Assembly (NCBI RefSeq): GCF_008330945.1
Contig: NZ_CP043489.1
Span: 2,677,501-2,741,500 of the forward strand
Length of the DNA: 64,000 nt
Direction of reading: 5' to 3'
Origin: Labrys sp. KNU-23
GTDB taxonomy: Bacteria > Pseudomonadota > Alphaproteobacteria > Rhizobiales > Labraceae
A model generated the notes under the pieces. It worked only from the letters and a program-made list of their open reading frames with translations, was not told the origin of the DNA and ran no database searches. Positions 43,590 to 53,505 of the stretch are shown one piece after another (position 1 is the stretch's first letter; every line of letters begins with the position of its first letter). The position numbers were made by a program, and so were the translations under genes.

Positions 43590-44308
43590 CCCGCCCCTTC
43601 TCGACCGCCATGCTGCTGGCCGCCGGGCTCGGCAAGCGCATGCGCCCGCTGACCGATGTCAGGCCCAAGCCGCTGATCGAGATCGCCGGCAAGCCACTGA
43701 TCGATCATGTGCTCGACCGCCTCGCGGCCTCGGGCGTCGAAAAGGCCGTGGTGAACGTTCACTATCTCGCCGAGCAGATGGAAGCCCATCTTTCCGGCCG
43801 GCAGCATCCGAAGATCCTGATCTCCGACGAGCGCGCGGGCCTGCTCGATTCCGGCGGCGGCGTGCGCAAGGCCTTGCCCTTGCTCGGCAAGGCTCCCTTC
43901 ATCGTCTGCAACTGCGACAGCTTCTGGATCGAGGGCCCGCAGAACAATCTCGGGGCTCTGGAAGCGGCCTGGGATCCCGAACGCATGGACATCCTCATGC
44001 TGGTGGCGGCCACGGCGACCAGCGTCGGCTTCGACGGGCGGGGCGACTATCATCTCGACAGTCGGGGGCAGCTCTTGCGCCGGCGGGAGAACGAGACCGC
44101 TCCCTTCGCCTATGCGGGCGTGCTGCTGATCAAGCCCGATTTGTTCGAGGGCACGCGCGAGATCTTCTCCCTGAACCGGCTGTTCGATGCGGCCGAAACC
44201 AAGGGCCGCCTGTTCGGCCGGCGTCTTGACGGGGTCTGGCTGCATGTGGGCACGCCCGAAGCGGTGGGCGATGCCGAAGCGAAGATCGCGCAGTCGGCGC
44301 TGGACTAA
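43586..44308 (+). CDS. murU: N-acetylmuramate 1-phosphate uridylyltransferase MurU
   Basis: A 240-residue nucleotidyltransferase. The N-terminus MLLAAGLGKRMRPLTDVRPK is the NTP-binding signature, followed by PLIEIAGKPLIDH; NCDSFW supplies the metal-binding Asp and WLHVGTPEAVGDAE the C-terminal motif. MurU joins MurNAc-1-phosphate (made by AmgK) to UTP to give UDP-MurNAc, bypassing de novo synthesis and the fosfomycin target MurA. It overlaps the tsaE-amgK gene by 4 bp (ATGA), so the two are translationally coupled. An alternative would be a general sugar-phosphate nucleotidyltransferase, but context favours MurU. Confidence 0.92.
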   Translation: MTRPFSTAMLLAAGLGKRMRPLTDVRPKPLIEIAGKPLIDHVLDRLAASGVEKAVVNVHYLAEQMEAHLSGRQHPKILISDERAGLLDSGGGVRKALPLLGKAPFIVCNCDSFWIEGPQNNLGALEAAWDPERMDILMLVAATATSVGFDGRGDYHLDSRGQLLRRRENETAPFAYAGVLLIKPDLFEGTREIFSLNRLFDAAETKGRLFGRRLDGVWLHVGTPEAVGDAEAKIAQSALD

Positions 44309-44401
44309 TTTCCTCAGACCGCCGACGAGAGGCTGGCGGTTCCGGAAAGCTTCCCACTCCGGCCGCGACCCGCTATAAAGGCCTCCCGCTGGAGCCTTCG
44401 C

Positions 44402-45019
44402 ATGCTCGATCCCACTGCCCTCGCCGTCTATGCCGGTGCGCTGTTCGTGGCCGCGGCCCTGCCGGGGCCGGGCATCGCGGCGCTGGTGGCGCGCGTGCTC
44501 GGTAAGGGCGCGCGGGAGAGCCTGGGCTTTGCCGTCGGCATCGCCTTGGGCGACCTGGTCTGGCTCGGTTTCGCCGCGGCAGGCCTGGCGGTGCTGGCGC
44601 AGAGCTTTTCAGGCGTCTTCCTGGTGATCAAATATGCAGGCGTCGCCTATCTGCTCTATCTGGCCTGGAAATTATGGACGACGGCGAACCTCGTCCAGGC
44701 CGTCGACCGCGACACAAGCCGTGAGAACGGCTGGCGCAGCTTTCTCGGCGGCCTGTCGATCACCCTCGGCAACCCCAAGGTGATGGTATTCTACACCGCG
44801 CTCCTGCCCAACCTGATCGATCTCGGCCATCTTTCGCCGGCGAACTTCGTCGAGCTCGCCATCGCCACCGAGACGGTGCTTGCCGCCGTGTTTGCCTTCT
44901 ATATCGCCCTCGCCGGCCGAGCCCGGTCCCTGCTCACCAGCCCACGGGCGATGCGGCTGCTGGCGCGGAGCTGCGGCACCATCATCGCCGGCACGGCGGT
45001 GACGATCGCCACGCGATGA
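44402..45019 (+). CDS. LysE/RhtB family exporter
   Basis: A 205-residue membrane protein with about six helices. The opening ALPGPGIAALVARVLGKG carries the P-G-P-x family signature, and NPKVMVFYTALLPNLIDL is the other conserved LysE/RhtB segment. Members export amino acids or homoserine lactone-like compounds across the inner membrane. It starts 93 bp after murU, in place of the addAB genes often found there, and its link to cell-wall recycling is unclear. Substrate unknown. Confidence 0.9.
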   Translation: MLDPTALAVYAGALFVAAALPGPGIAALVARVLGKGARESLGFAVGIALGDLVWLGFAAAGLAVLAQSFSGVFLVIKYAGVAYLLYLAWKLWTTANLVQAVDRDTSRENGWRSFLGGLSITLGNPKVMVFYTALLPNLIDLGHLSPANFVELAIATETVLAAVFAFYIALAGRARSLLTSPRAMRLLARSCGTIIAGTAVTIATR

Positions 45020-45092
45020 GAGATAGCAGTCATCCACCGATAAATATCTGATAAATCACAAAAATGTGCCGTTTTGGCATGAAATTCGGCGT

Positions 45093-45110
45093 GGGAATCC
45101 CTATATTCCC
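45093..45110. promoter_or_regulatory. Inverted repeat in the gyrB promoter region
   Basis: GGGAAT (45093-45098) and ATTCCC (45105-45110) surround CCTAT; the centre TATATT could be a -10 element, with TTGGCA 22 bp upstream (longer than the ideal spacing). Position 27 bp before gyrB suggests promoter or operator function. Confidence 0.35.
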
Positions 45111-45136
45111 TTCCGAATCAAGGAACGAGTTGCTCA

Positions 45137-47563
<2,427 letters not shown>

Positions 47564-48165
47564 GGCGGCCCTGGCGCGTTCGCCCGCGGGCAGTGTTCTC
47601 GCGGCCGTCCTGCTGATCGGGGCCCGGGCCGGCTATGAGCCGGCGGCCTCGATCATCGACGGGTCCGACCCTGTGTTTGAACAAGCCCAAGGCCGCGCCT
47701 CGGCGGCAGGCGCAATGATCCGCTGGGCGCCCGGATCGAAAGGGAAGGAAGATAGAGGCGGTTTGCTCTGAAGCCGCCAAAGTCGCGCCTAGCCATCCGG
47801 CGTTCGATAGGCTTGAAGCCTCTTGGACCGGTTTGACCAGTCCTTGGCTGAGTCTATGGGCTCAGTCATCGAAACGGAACCGGTTCCCCGCGATCCGTTG
47901 CCACCTATGATAGCAGAAGTCGAGGGTGAGTTGAACCCTGGAATTGCTCGCCTCTGCCCCCCCTGCGGATTACCAGGATCGAGCCATGGGTACGGTGCTG
48001 AGGAATCCGCAAGGCGCAAGCATTTGCGGTAAGCTCCGCCTGGGCATTCCTGCAGATCGGATTTGCGGGCGTGCATGGACCCTGTACGGAAGTGCCCGGC
48101 AGGTGTGACATGGCGGGCGGCCCGTGCCATAAGCGCGGCATCGCCCTGCTCAACACGGTCTTCCC
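47564..48165. other. Intergenic stretch with no convincing gene
   Basis: In 602 bp between gyrB and purC I find only short open frames with unusual composition (for example 47823-48032) and no ribosome-binding site, palindrome or RNA-gene signature. A frame over 47571-47772 reads without stops but has no start codon; it may be chance in GC-rich DNA or a remnant. Confidence 0.5.
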
Positions 48166-49116
48166 ATGCCCGATATTGTCGCCCTGCAAGATGCCTTCAT
48201 TCCCGAACTGCCGAATTACTATCGCGGCAAGGTGCGGGAGAACTACGATCTTGCCGATGGGCGCCGCATCATCATCGCCACGGACCGCCTGAGCGCCTTC
48301 GACCGGGCGATCGCCAGCATCCCCGGCAAGGGGCAGGTGTTGACGCAGACGGCGCGCTACTGGTTCGAGCATACCGGCGATATCTGCCCCAACCATGTGC
48401 TTGACTATCCCGATCCCAATGTCGTGGTCGGGCAGAGATTGACGATCCTGCCTGTGGAGATCGTGGTGCGCGGCTATCTCGCGGGTACGACGGGCACTTC
48501 CGTCCTGACCCTCTACAAGCAGGGCCTGCGCGAAATGTATGGCACGCGCTTTCCCGACGGCCTGGGCGACAACGAGGCCTTGCCGCAGGCGATCATCACG
48601 CCCACGAGCAAGGCCTTCGACGGTGGACATGATGAGCCGCTTTCCGCCGATGAAATCATCGCCAAAGGCCTGCTCAGCCAGCGTCAGTGGGACGAAGTGT
48701 CCGGCTATGCCCTGGCGCTTTTCGCCCGCGGCCAGGCGATGGCCCGCGAGAAGGGGTTGATCCTGGCCGACACCAAATATGAATTCGGCACCGACGGCGA
48801 GGGGCGCATCGTCCTGGCGGACGAAATTCACACACCCGATTCCAGCCGATACTGGTTTGCCGCCAGTTATCCCTCGCGCTTTGCTGCCGGCGAAAAGCCC
48901 GAAAGCTTCGACAAGGATTTCGTGCGCAACTGGGTAGCCGCTCGCTGTGACCCCTATAAGGAAGCAATCCCTCCGATTCCGGCCGAACTCATTGCCGAAA
49001 CCTCGAAGGTCTATATTCAGGCCTATGAGACGATAACCGGACAGATCTTTGAAAGCTCGCCCGGCACAGACAAGCCGCTGGAGCGTATACGCCGCAATCT
49101 CGCCCGTTACTTTTAA
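48166..49116 (+). CDS. purC: Phosphoribosylaminoimidazole-succinocarboxamide synthase, long (ADE1-like) form
   Basis: A 316-residue purine biosynthesis enzyme that condenses CAIR with aspartate using ATP to give SAICAR. YYRGKVRENYDLADGR and ATDRLSAFDRAIASIPGKG are the N-terminal signatures; VEIVVRGYLAGTTGTS and LILADTKYEFGTD the catalytic-domain ones; EIHTPDSSRYW is the ATP/metal region. It is about 60-70 residues longer than the usual bacterial PurC and closer in length to yeast Ade1. It is not next to purS/purQ/purL, so it may be a second copy beside the standard short purC, or the only one; the window cannot tell. Confidence 0.95.
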   Translation: MPDIVALQDAFIPELPNYYRGKVRENYDLADGRRIIIATDRLSAFDRAIASIPGKGQVLTQTARYWFEHTGDICPNHVLDYPDPNVVVGQRLTILPVEIVVRGYLAGTTGTSVLTLYKQGLREMYGTRFPDGLGDNEALPQAIITPTSKAFDGGHDEPLSADEIIAKGLLSQRQWDEVSGYALALFARGQAMAREKGLILADTKYEFGTDGEGRIVLADEIHTPDSSRYWFAASYPSRFAAGEKPESFDKDFVRNWVAARCDPYKEAIPPIPAELIAETSKVYIQAYETITGQIFESSPGTDKPLERIRRNLARYF

Positions 49117-49360
49117 GGAAGCGGGCAAACCGACGCCTTCCCATCCCACCGGGCGCGCGGCCGCCCCCGCAAAGGGGCACGCAAGCTTTGCTGCCGCCTA
49201 TGCTGCAGGAGGGTAGCGCCGCTACTTGCTGGCCGTACATTGTGGAGAGCGAAGATCTCACGGGCTGTGCCATGTCTGTTAGCGGGCCATTTTCGCTGCA
49301 TTCTTTTCACCTGAGATGAATTTCTGCCAGGCAGACTCCAGGAAAATTAAAAACTTTCAA

Positions 49361-49397
49361 TATGTATTGAATATTACTTTCTATGTATTCAATATTA
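49361..49397. promoter_or_regulatory. Tandem 16-bp AT-rich direct repeats, candidate operator
   Basis: TATGTATTGAATATTA (49361-49376) and TATGTATTCAATATTA (49382-49397) differ at one base and are 21 bp apart, i.e. on the same face of the helix. Each contains an A/T-rich dyad. Such sites suit MucR/Ros- or H-NS-type proteins that bind AT-rich DNA; the regulator is not in the window. Confidence 0.4.
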
Positions 49398-49663
49398 TTC
49401 CTTAAATTCTTGAATTGATTTTCGATATGTAGACAAAAGCCATAGACTATTGAAAACTTATTGCTTTATTTGTGACGGAACGTGTTGCATTCGTTGGAAT
49501 TATATGCAAACATTCCTCTGCGTCATCATGGGATTTTGGCTCGTAGGAACCCTGCGCTGACCTGTCAGGCGGCTGTTCGGACGGGCGCGATCGGTGGTGG
49601 CGTAGCCGTGTTCGGCTGCATCCGGCAGTTTTGCAGTCGCCGGCGGGAGGGCAATAGCCCTTT

Positions 49664-49765
49664 GAGCGTCTTGCGATATGAGGAAAGCAAAAATTCTCGC
49701 AAAGACACGTAAAAACAATGAGTTAGAGCAGGAAGGGGTTCAAGCGTGAACGCCCCTTGCTCTAG
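49664..49765 (+). repeat. Two-hairpin dispersed repeat, copy 3
   Basis: GAGCGTCTTGCGA with TCGCAAAGACACG forms the first hairpin; after the linker AAAACAATGAGTT, AGAGCAGGAAGGGGTTCA pairs with TGAACGCCCCTTGCTCT. It ends 18 bp before the acyltransferase start, so a transcript from upstream would carry it as leader RNA. Confidence 0.75.
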
Positions 49766-49783
49766 ACAAGGCGAGAGGTAAGG

Positions 49784-50857
49784 ATGCAGCGGCATTTCGC
49801 GCTCCCCGGCAATGGGGCTGCCAAACCACATTTCCTGTTGCTCGATGGTTTGCGTGGCTTTGCCGCATTTTGCGTGATGCTGATCCATCTCGGCAGCTGG
49901 CTGGCGGTGCCCTGGGTCGCCAGGAACAGCTATCTGGCGGTCGACCTGTTCTTCTGCCTGAGTGGGTATGTGCTGTCCTACGCCTATATGAGCCAGGCCC
50001 GCACGATGAACAGTTTCGAATTTCTGCGCGTGCGCCTGCTGCGCCTGCTGCCGCTGACGGTCCTTGCGCTTGTCATCAGTGCCTCCTACCTGATCGCTCG
50101 CGGCACCTTCGAGCATGCGCCGGTTCCCTATGCCGAATTGCTGAATGCGCTGATGCTCTCCACCTTCAGCCTGCCGAATTTCAGTGCTCCCGCCGAGATC
50201 GGAGGGCCCAGCTTCTTCCCCCTGAACGCGCCGCAATACACCATCCTGCTTGAACTCGCCGCAAATCTGCTGTGGTGGCGCCTGCGGCACACCAATCTGG
50301 AGAAGGTCGCCGCCGCCCTGGCCCTGGCTTGCCTGTGCATCCTGGTGGTCACCGGCCTTGGAGGGGATACCCCCAATACCTTCCTGGCTGGCTTCCCGCG
50401 TGTCGGAGCCTCGTTCTTCATCGGCGTCGTGCTCTATCAGATGCGGGACAGGCTGCCGGCGTGGCAAGGATGGACTGTGATATTCTGGGTGCTGGTCGGC
50501 GTGATGGCCGTGCTGTTCTTCTGGCCGGCGGAACTGCCGCGGGCGGTGCAGCTCACCTGGGTGGCGCTGGTTTCGCCCGCTCTGGTGGTGGCGGGCGCCA
50601 GGGCGCATTGCTCCGGCAGACTCGCTTCGTTCTGCTCGGCGGCCGGCACCGTATCCTACCCGCTCTACTGCCTGCATTTTCCGATCTTCTGCTGGATCAA
50701 CGGCCTGTACCGCTCGTTCTTCGGTGCGCAGAATTTCTATGTCGAGGCTCCCATCATCGCGGTTGCCGCGATCATCGGCGGCTTGCTGGCACATTATTAC
50801 TACGATGTTCCCGTTCGCCGCTATCTGAGCGCTCGAGCAAGGCGAGTCCATGCCTGA
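49784..50857 (+). CDS. Acyltransferase family protein (OafA/YrhL type)
   Basis: A 357-residue integral membrane protein with about ten helices. The N-terminus has the acyltransferase-3 signature: LDGLRGFAAFCVMLIHL (with the conserved histidine) and VDLFFCLSGYVLSYAY, followed by RLLRLLPLTVLALV. Family members acetylate or acylate surface polysaccharides, O-antigen, Nod factors or glucans. GAGAGGTAAGG precedes the ATG. It is flanked by inverted copies of a repeat (49697-49729 and 50868-50899) and has no polysaccharide genes beside it; acyl acceptor unknown. Confidence 0.92.
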   Translation: MQRHFALPGNGAAKPHFLLLDGLRGFAAFCVMLIHLGSWLAVPWVARNSYLAVDLFFCLSGYVLSYAYMSQARTMNSFEFLRVRLLRLLPLTVLALVISASYLIARGTFEHAPVPYAELLNALMLSTFSLPNFSAPAEIGGPSFFPLNAPQYTILLELAANLLWWRLRHTNLEKVAAALALACLCILVVTGLGGDTPNTFLAGFPRVGASFFIGVVLYQMRDRLPAWQGWTVIFWVLVGVMAVLFFWPAELPRAVQLTWVALVSPALVVAGARAHCSGRLASFCSAAGTVSYPLYCLHFPIFCWINGLYRSFFGAQNFYVEAPIIAVAAIIGGLLAHYYYDVPVRRYLSARARRVHA

Positions 50858-50867
50858 ACGATTATCT

Positions 50868-50899
50868 CTCTAACTCATTGTTTTCACGTGTCTTTGCGA
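50868..50899 (-). repeat. Partial inverted copy of the dispersed repeat
   Basis: On the minus strand it reads TCGCAAAGACACGTGAAAAC followed by AATGAGTTAGAG, matching 49697-49728 at all but one of 32 positions, in opposite orientation, on the other side of the acyltransferase gene. Confidence 0.85.
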
Positions 50900-51095
50900 T
50901 CCTTGTCGACGCTGTCGAAACGCGGGATGGCTTAGGTCGCGGCGGCCTGGCAAACGACGGCTTGATCTCCCGGCCGCGAGCTGTCAGTATCCCCGCATGG
51001 CGACCATGGCAGGTGGAGTGCGATCCCTGCCGTTGGTCAAAAAGCCTGATTCGCTCCTGTTCCAACCAAGACAGATTAAAGGCAATACCCAAGGA

Positions 51096-51122
51096 AAGGG
51101 CCGATCTCCCTAGGCCTTTTTC
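51096..51122 (+). terminator. Weak terminator-like hairpin
   Basis: AAAGGGCC (51096-51103) can pair with GGCCTTTT (51114-51121; one G-U pair) around a 10-nt loop. It could end the acyltransferase transcript or an unannotated small RNA; evidence is slight. Confidence 0.3.
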
Positions 51123-51171
51123 CCGTGTTTGATCGATATTGCAAAGCTGAAACAGTAACTTAAGTAGTGCC

Positions 51172-51202
51172 TTGTGCAGTGTTGTGCTCGTAATGCACAA
51201 GC
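51172..51202. promoter_or_regulatory. Perfect 8-bp inverted repeat, candidate operator
   Basis: CTTGTGCA (51172-51179) and TGCACAAG (51195-51202) have a 15-bp spacer. The site lies 119 bp before the small XRE gene and could be its autoregulatory operator. Confidence 0.35.
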
Positions 51203-51320
51203 CGCGCAGACCGATACTTGGCAAATCGTTAATTGGAAGGCATGTTGTGCCGCCTTCACCATCCAGGACGGGAGACACACAACAAATCCATTTCCCCGGT
51301 TCTCAACAAGGAGGATTTAT

Positions 51321-51551
51321 ATGTCCCATACCGGAAGCGATCATACCCTTGCCCAGACCTGCACTTCCTCGGTGCCCGTCGGTACGGACCTCTTCAGGCA
51401 GGTTCGCGAAGCAAAGGGATACAGCAGGGAAGATCTCGCGGTCACCTGCGGTCTCACGGTCGATGAGATAGAAGACCTCGAACTGGGCAACAATGTCAGC
51501 CCTGCCCATCTGCGCCGCGTCGCGGCCGCCCTCGGCTTGCCGAGCGAATAA
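51321..51551 (+). CDS. Small XRE/helix-turn-helix protein
   Basis: A 76-residue protein consisting almost only of an XRE-type helix-turn-helix: LFRQVREAKGYSREDLAVTC, then GLTVDEIEDLELG and VSPAHLRRVAAALGLP. Start ATG 51321 has an excellent AAGGAGG ribosome-binding site. It lacks any effector or dimerisation domain. Similar tiny regulators act as repressors or in toxin-antitoxin pairs, but no toxin-like partner lies next to it. An upstream palindrome (51172-51202) may be its site. Confidence 0.82.
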   Translation: MSHTGSDHTLAQTCTSSVPVGTDLFRQVREAKGYSREDLAVTCGLTVDEIEDLELGNNVSPAHLRRVAAALGLPSE

Positions 51552-51947
51552 CCGGCTGAGCTTTCCCTTCCGAACCGCCTCAAGGGCCTGACGCCCTGGA
51601 GCAAAACGTGGCTTTCGGAGGTGGTTCGCCCGAGCGGACCTGGTCCAAATCGAAAACCGGTACCGCAACAGTTCATTCAATCGTCTCATGACCTAAGATT
51701 TCAGGTTGGCGTTCCCGGGGGGTGAACCCAGCCGATCCGAGGCTGGTCCGAAGCACCGGTCCTCACGGAAAATCTGCAAAAAATCGAGATTGCGTCTCCG
51801 CATCCCATCCGGGTGCGGGGACGGCGTGCTTGAGCCTGCCTGTCTTCGCGTGGAGAAGTGGGGGCAGCTGGGTTGGTGCTCTTGCCATTGGCGGCGCTTC
51901 GGGCCATGGAGCGTGAGATCCTCTCGACCCGCTTCTGGAGACCGACG
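51552..51947. other. Intergenic region, no gene seen
   Basis: 396 bp between the XRE gene and the glycerophosphodiesterase. It contains a short AGGGC-CTGAC-GCCCT hairpin (51581-51596) that may end the XRE transcript, and a stretch near 51650 (TCCAAATCGAAAACCGGTA) that resembles common intergenic sequence of this order. The in-frame extension of the downstream gene to 51858 is not supported. Confidence 0.5.
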
Positions 51948-52679
51948 ATGCCCTTCACCCTTCCCCGTGTCATTGGGCATCGCGGCGCTGCCGCGCATGC
52001 GCCGGAGAACACGCTCGAATCGATCCGCTGCGCCGCAGCCTTCGGCGTTGCGATGGTCGAGATCGATGTGCAACTCAGCAGGGACGAAGTGCCTGTCGTC
52101 ATTCATGACGCCACGCTGGAGCGCACCACCACGGGCCGGGGACCGGTCATCGATCTCACCTGGCAAGAACTCCAGGCTTTCGATGCCGGCGCGCCCTTCG
52201 GCCGTCCCTTCGCCGGCGAGCGCATTCCCGACCTGCCTTCGGTGCTTGCGCTGTGCAAGGAGCTGAAGCTCGGCCTCAATGTCGAGATCAAGCCCTCGCC
52301 CGGCACCGATGTCCGCACCGCAGAGGTCGCCCTGAAGGCAATCCATGCCTTCGGCTCGACGGGTACGCCGCTGGTTCTGTCCTCCTTTTCGGTCGAAAGC
52401 CTGGAAGTGGCAAGGGACCTCGCCCCCGACCTGCCACGCGGCTACCTGATATGGGATCGGCCGGCAGACTGGGCCGACATTGCCGACAGGGTCAAAGCGG
52501 CCTCCATCAATTTCGACCATGAGCGCGAAACACCCGAGAGCATCGCTGCGTACAAGGCGACAGGACGGCCCCTGCTGTCCTATACGGTCAATACCGCAGA
52601 GCGGGCGCGGGAACTGTTTGCTTTGGGCGTCGCCGGCGTCTTTACCGATTTTCCGGGTCGCATCCTGCGCGTTGCATAG
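51948..52679 (+). CDS. ugpQ: Glycerophosphodiester phosphodiesterase
   Basis: A 243-residue cytoplasmic TIM-barrel enzyme that hydrolyses glycerophosphodiesters to glycerol-3-phosphate and an alcohol. Catalytic features: GHRGAAAHAPENTLESIR (first His and Glu), VEIDVQLSRDEVPVVIHD (metal ligands and second His), LNVEIKPSPG and the C-terminal NTAERARELFALGVAGVFTD. ATG 51948 is chosen with GGAG eight bases upstream. No signal peptide, so UgpQ-like rather than periplasmic GlpQ. It stands alone without the ugp importer. In this bacterium it could recycle headgroups from membrane lipid turnover. Confidence 0.92.
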   Translation: MPFTLPRVIGHRGAAAHAPENTLESIRCAAAFGVAMVEIDVQLSRDEVPVVIHDATLERTTTGRGPVIDLTWQELQAFDAGAPFGRPFAGERIPDLPSVLALCKELKLGLNVEIKPSPGTDVRTAEVALKAIHAFGSTGTPLVLSSFSVESLEVARDLAPDLPRGYLIWDRPADWADIADRVKAASINFDHERETPESIAAYKATGRPLLSYTVNTAERARELFALGVAGVFTDFPGRILRVA

Positions 52680-52731
52680 AGCCCGATCGGTGGCTGAGCT
52701 GCACGTCAGCCACTCTTTCGCTCCGTCGGCA

Positions 52732-53475
52732 TCATGCGCCCGGGGAGGTCCTGCCCTTGCCGTCGAGCCAGGTGCGGATGAGCTCTCGGTAACGTGCCCC
52801 GTCGAAGCTTGGAAAATGCCCGCCATGCACGATGCGGACGGGCAGGCGCAGCAGCCGTTCCATCGAGGCGACATAGTCCTGCGCATTGGCGTGGTAGGTG
52901 TCCTCGATCAGCGGGCCGTCATAGACGATGTCGCCGGAGAACAGCGTGGCCGTGTGCGCTTCCCACAGGGCGATGCCGCCCGGCGAATGGCCGGGCGTGT
53001 GGATGACCTCGAAGACGCGGTCGCCGAGATCGATGACGTCGCCATCTTCCAGGAGGCGGGTGGCCGGCGCCCGCTTCACGGCATAGCAGGTCGAGCAATA
53101 GGGCTCCGGCGGCAGGGCGTCGAAGATCTCGTCGGTGACATAGGGATCGGCCAGGGTGTTCTGCCGGGTCGGATTGGCGAGAAGGTCGGCTTCGGCACTA
53201 TGGACGGCGCGGCACTCGAACTCGTGATGGCAGCCGATATGGTCGAAATGGGTATGGCTCGCCACCGCGATCAGGTCGCGTTCGGTGACCAGAGGCACCC
53301 ATTCGCGTAAGGAGACGACGCCCATGCCGCTGTCGACCAGCATGTCGCGGTTGCGTCCGCGGACATGCCAGATGTTGCAGCGGTAGAATTCCTGGATATA
53401 GGGCTCGCCTATGGCGGTGACGTCGTCGGCGAGACGCCGCACGTCATACCATTTGTCGGCGCTGATCCGCTGCAT
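52732..53475 (-). CDS. MBL fold metallo-hydrolase
   Basis: A 247-residue metallo-beta-lactamase-fold hydrolase. The zinc motif H-x-H-x-D-H is present in ASHTHFDHIG (about residues 72-81), followed by HTPGHSPGGIALW (metal His) and LFSGDIVYDG (bridging Asp), and a last His in VHGGHFPSF. It has no signal peptide. The group includes thioesterases, lactonases and glyoxalase-II-like enzymes; substrate unknown. It is 30 bp downstream of the polyamine-type ABC ATPase on the same strand and may belong to that operon. Confidence 0.9.
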   Translation of the reverse strand: MQRISADKWYDVRRLADDVTAIGEPYIQEFYRCNIWHVRGRNRDMLVDSGMGVVSLREWVPLVTERDLIAVASHTHFDHIGCHHEFECRAVHSAEADLLANPTRQNTLADPYVTDEIFDALPPEPYCSTCYAVKRAPATRLLEDGDVIDLGDRVFEVIHTPGHSPGGIALWEAHTATLFSGDIVYDGPLIEDTYHANAQDYVASMERLLRLPVRIVHGGHFPSFDGARYRELIRTWLDGKGRTSPGA

Positions 53476-53505
53476 CGGGCGTTTTCCTGTTTTCGTCCGG
53501 ACGCG

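Larger units (their letters stand above)
49117..49783. other. AT-rich intergenic region upstream of the acyltransferase gene
   Basis: This 667-bp gap includes an AT-rich part (about 49320-49480) with tandem direct repeats (49361-49397) and a two-hairpin dispersed repeat (49664-49765). Short frames such as 49482-49712 overlap the repeats and are not convincing as genes. Confidence 0.55.
50858..51320. other. Intergenic region without a convincing gene
   Basis: The 463 bp between the acyltransferase and the small XRE gene hold a repeat fragment (50868-50899), a terminator-like hairpin (51096-51122) and an 8-bp-arm palindrome (51172-51202). A minus-strand open frame of 138 codons here starts within low-quality sequence and ends in the repeat; I do not accept it. 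Confidence 0.5.

Noticed and set aside
47823..48032. 69-codon frame between gyrB and purC
   Set aside because: No ribosome site, no family resemblance, atypical codon use.
50862..51278. Minus-strand frame of 138 codons between the acyltransferase and XRE genes
   Set aside because: No ribosome-binding site, and its C-terminal end is encoded by a dispersed repeat fragment.
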